Source: Pseudoruminococcus sp964385235
GTDB taxonomy: Bacteria > Bacillota > Clostridia > Oscillospirales > Acutalibacteraceae
Reading direction: 5' to 3'
Assembly: GCA_964385235.1 (NCBI GenBank)
Contig: CAYLOD010000049.1
Coordinates: forward strand, 1 to 14,429
Length of the DNA: 14,429 bases
Below the pieces are notes generated by a model, which saw nothing but the letters and a program-made list of their open reading frames with translations, was not told the origin of the DNA and searched no databases. Positions within the stretch are counted from its first letter, which is position 1. The number at the start of each line of letters is the position of its first letter. Made by a program: the position numbers and the translations under genes. This document shows positions 12,233 to 14,429 of the stretch, in pieces.

Positions 12233-14429
12233 AGCTCAACCTCTCCTTCAAATACGGTTTCCGCGTTTCCGGTAAGGAATACTGTATCGTCGGTGTATTT
12301 TATCACGAGGTCGCCGCCCTTAAGCTTGACGGTTATATCCTCGTTTTTCTTGCAAAAGCCGTTTTCAACGGCGGCAACGGCAACGGCGCAGGCTCCTGTG
12401 CCGCAGGCCCATGTTTCGCCGCTCCCGCGCTCCCATACTCTCATTCTGATAGTATGCTCGTCAATGACCTTGACGAACTCTGCGTTTACTCTTTCGGGGA
12501 AGATAGGGCTGTTTTCAAACGAGGGACCGACCTTCTCTATATCAAGGCTGTCAATATTGTCGCAAAAAACGACGCAGTGCGGATTGCCCATAGATACACA
12601 GGTTATTTTGTACTCCCTGTTGTCTATGAACGCCTGTTCGTTTATAATTCTCGGTTTATCCATAGCTACGGGGATATTCTTTGGGTCAAGCTCCGCCTTG
12701 CCCATATCGACCCTTACATGGCTGACTTTTCCGTCCCTCTTGTACACCTTGAGCGATTTAACTCCGCTCAGCGTTTCGACGGTCGCGGTGTCGCCCTTTA
12801 CCATGCCGTTATCAAACAGGAACTTCGCGACACAGCGAATACCGTTGCCGCACATTCTGCCCTCGCTGCCGTCAAGGTTAAACATTCTCATCTTCGCGTC
12901 GGCGATCTCCGACGGGCATATAAGTATAACGCCGTCGCCGCCGATTCCGAAGTGTCTGTCCGAAAGACGTATGCTAAGACCCTCGGGGTTGTCGATCTTC
13001 TGATCAAAGCAGTTAAAATATATGTAGTCGTTCCCTATGCCCTGCATCTTGGTAAAGCGGAGCCTGACCTTTTCCGTTCTCATATCGTTGAGGTTGACAA
13101 GCTCGGTGCTTTCCTCGGAATACTTGCTCTTGAGGCATTCCGCGAGCGCGTTTGCCGTGTCTATTGACGTAAGGCACGGGATATTTCTTTCTACCGTTTT
13201 ACGGCGTATCTTAACGCTGTCTCTCGTCGGTATCCTGCCCTTTGATGATGTCGAAACGACGTAATTTATCTTTCCGCTCTCGATGAGCGTAAGTGTGTTT
13301 TCCTTTGCGTTTTCGTGAATCTTCGGCACAGTGATAACATTTATACCGTAATCCTTTATAACCTTTGCCGTACCCTCTGTCGCATATATCGTAAAGCCGA
13401 GGTCCGCGTATTTTCTCGCGAGAGGTCCTATCTCGGTCTTGTCGGAGTTTCTCACCGTTATAAATATGCCGCCCTGCTTTTTCATCTTATAGCCCGCGGC
13501 GATAAGTCCCTTATAGAGAGCCTCCTCAAGCGTGTTTGCCACGCCGAGCACCTCGCCTGTAGACTTCATTTCCGGGCCTAAGTGGTTATCGACGTTTATG
13601 AGCTTCTCGAACGAGAACACGGGGACCTTTACGGCGACATACGGAGCTTTCCTGTAAAGCCCTGTACCCCAGCCCATATCGGCAAGCCTTTCACCGAGCA
13701 TAGCCCTTGTCGCGAGATCTACCATAGGCACGCCCGTGACCTTGCTTATATAAGGGATCGTTCTTGACGAACGGGGATTTACCTCTATGACATAAAGTCT
13801 GTCATTGTAGATAAGGTACTGAATATTTACAAGACCCTTTGTCCTAAGCGAAACGGCGAGATTTTTCGACGTTTCGACTATAGTCCTCGTCATTTCGTCG
13901 CCTATGTTCCACGCGGGATAAACCGCGATGGAGTCGCCCGAGTGTATTCCGGTTCTCTCGACGTGCTCCATTATGCCGGGGATAAGAATCTCCTCGCCGT
14001 CGCATATAGCGTCTATTTCAAGTTCAATACCCATCAGGTATTTATCTATGAGTATCGGGTTCTCTATGTTCTGCGCGAGGATAATAGCCATGTACTCCCT
14101 TATATCGTCATCGTTAAAGGCTATGATCATATTCTGACCGCCGAGTACATATGACGGGCGCATAAGGACGGGGTATTCTATCCTGTTCGCGACCTCAAGC
14201 GCCTCCTCTGTCGTCATAACGGTATATCCTTGCGGGCGCGCGACATGGTGCATTTCGAGCAGTTCGTCAAAGCGCTCCCTGTCCTCCGCCATGTCAATGC
14301 TGTCGGCGGACGTGCCGAGGATATTTACGCCGCTGTCGCTGAGATATTTTGTCAGCTTGATAGCTGTCTGACCGCCGAACGCGACTACAACGCCGTACGG
14401 CTTTTCGGTCTTTATTATGCCCATTACGT
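12229..14429 (-). CDS. carB-dapF: Carbamoyl-phosphate synthase large subunit (C-terminal half) fused in frame to diaminopimelate epimerase; 5' partial
   Basis: One uninterrupted frame runs from the window edge to 12229 and encodes two enzymes. Numbering is from the ATG at 14424, which is an internal Met because CarB sequence continues upstream. Residues 1-260 belong to the second ATP-grasp synthetase half of CarB: VVVAFGGQTAIKLTKYL (13-29), YPVLMRPSYVLGGQNM (84-99) and LYVIEVNPRSSRTIPYISKV (210-229). Residues 317-433 are its MGS-like allosteric domain, with YATEGTAKVI (347-356) where CarB proteins bind regulatory nucleotides. After a short linker, residues 454-731 are a full-length DapF: TKMQGIGNDYIYFNC, catalytic Cys525 in GRMCGNGIR, and Cys674 in WACGTGAC. 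DapF converts LL- to meso-diaminopimelate. Met448 (13083) could be an old dapF start but has no visible ribosome site, so a true fused product is likely. CarB makes carbamoyl phosphate for pyrimidines and arginine. pyrG overlaps the 3' end by 4 bases. Confidence 0.92.
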   Translation of the reverse strand, partial: VMGIIKTEKPYGVVVAFGGQTAIKLTKYLSDSGVNILGTSADSIDMAEDRERFDELLEMHHVARPQGYTVMTTEEALEVANRIEYPVLMRPSYVLGGQNMIIAFNDDDIREYMAIILAQNIENPILIDKYLMGIELEIDAICDGEEILIPGIMEHVERTGIHSGDSIAVYPAWNIGDEMTRTIVETSKNLAVSLRTKGLVNIQYLIYNDRLYVIEVNPRSSRTIPYISKVTGVPMVDLATRAMLGERLADMGWGTGLYRKAPYVAVKVPVFSFEKLINVDNHLGPEMKSTGEVLGVANTLEEALYKGLIAAGYKMKKQGGIFITVRNSDKTEIGPLARKYADLGFTIYATEGTAKVIKDYGINVITVPKIHENAKENTLTLIESGKINYVVSTSSKGRIPTRDSVKIRRKTVERNIPCLTSIDTANALAECLKSKYSEESTELVNLNDMRTEKVRLRFTKMQGIGNDYIYFNCFDQKIDNPEGLSIRLSDRHFGIGGDGVILICPSEIADAKMRMFNLDGSEGRMCGNGIRCVAKFLFDNGMVKGDTATVETLSGVKSLKVYKRDGKVSHVRVDMGKAELDPKNIPVAMDKPRIINEQAFIDNREYKITCVSMGNPHCVVFCDNIDSLDIEKVGPSFENSPIFPERVNAEFVKVIDEHTIRMRVWERGSGETWACGTGACAVAVAAVENGFCKKNEDITVKLKGGDLVIKYTDDTVFLTGNAETVFEGEVEL

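Noticed and set aside
12008..13003. 331-codon plus-strand frame opposite dapF and pyrG
   Set aside because: It is antisense to well-identified enzymes and arises from codon bias on the opposite strand; the protein resembles nothing.

Overview
The window looks like a chromosomal stretch from an anaerobic Clostridia bacterium, most likely Oscillospiraceae (Ruminococcus-like). The reasons are the DapL route to diaminopimelate, YwqG/DUF815/Cytidylate_kin2-type housekeeping genes, AGGAGG-type ribosome sites, A-rich sigma-A promoters, and secreted proteins ending in Glu-Ser-Ser-Lys low-complexity tails. The taxon is an inference; no rRNA or other marker gene is present. No tRNA, rRNA, CRISPR array, phage gene or complete transposon was seen.

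Layout from left to right. (1) 1-665: the first 205 codons of an MBOAT O-acyltransferase on the minus strand. The frame is lost near position 50, and the first ~47 bases look like foreign sequence, possibly a mobile-element end or an assembly edge. (2) 666-1835: a 1.17 kb gene-free, mostly AT-rich gap with a GC-rich 15-bp tandem repeat and, at its right end, a perfect-consensus promoter. (3) 1836-3488 plus strand: a zinc-ribbon, single-pass membrane protein with a TPR-like part and a probable NPCBM-like carbohydrate-binding domain. It ends at a strong bidirectional terminator (3508-3550). (4) 6021 to 3607 minus strand: a four-gene operon of Cytidylate_kin2-type kinase, YwqG/DUF1963 protein, a small unknown protein and a left-handed beta-helix (GlmU-like) transferase. 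It has its own promoter at 6087-6115. (5) 8938 to 6314 minus strand: a DUF815 AAA-type ATPase and a lipoprotein that joins a BtuF/FepB-type binding domain to a peptidoglycan-binding domain, with a promoter at 9030-9058 and a terminator at 6263-6301. (6) 14429 to 9278 minus strand: a carB-dapF in-frame fusion (5' end outside the window), pyrG and dapL.

The right-hand cluster is the most interesting part. It interleaves pyrimidine synthesis (CarB makes carbamoyl phosphate; PyrG makes CTP) with lysine/peptidoglycan precursor synthesis (DapL makes LL-diaminopimelate; DapF epimerises it to the meso form). CarB and DapF are translated as one polypeptide, and pyrG overlaps its end by four bases. Two copies of a dispersed intergenic repeat (6113-6249 and 9056-9276) lie upstream of two minus-strand operons, and in both the same repeat end supplies the start of the -35 box.
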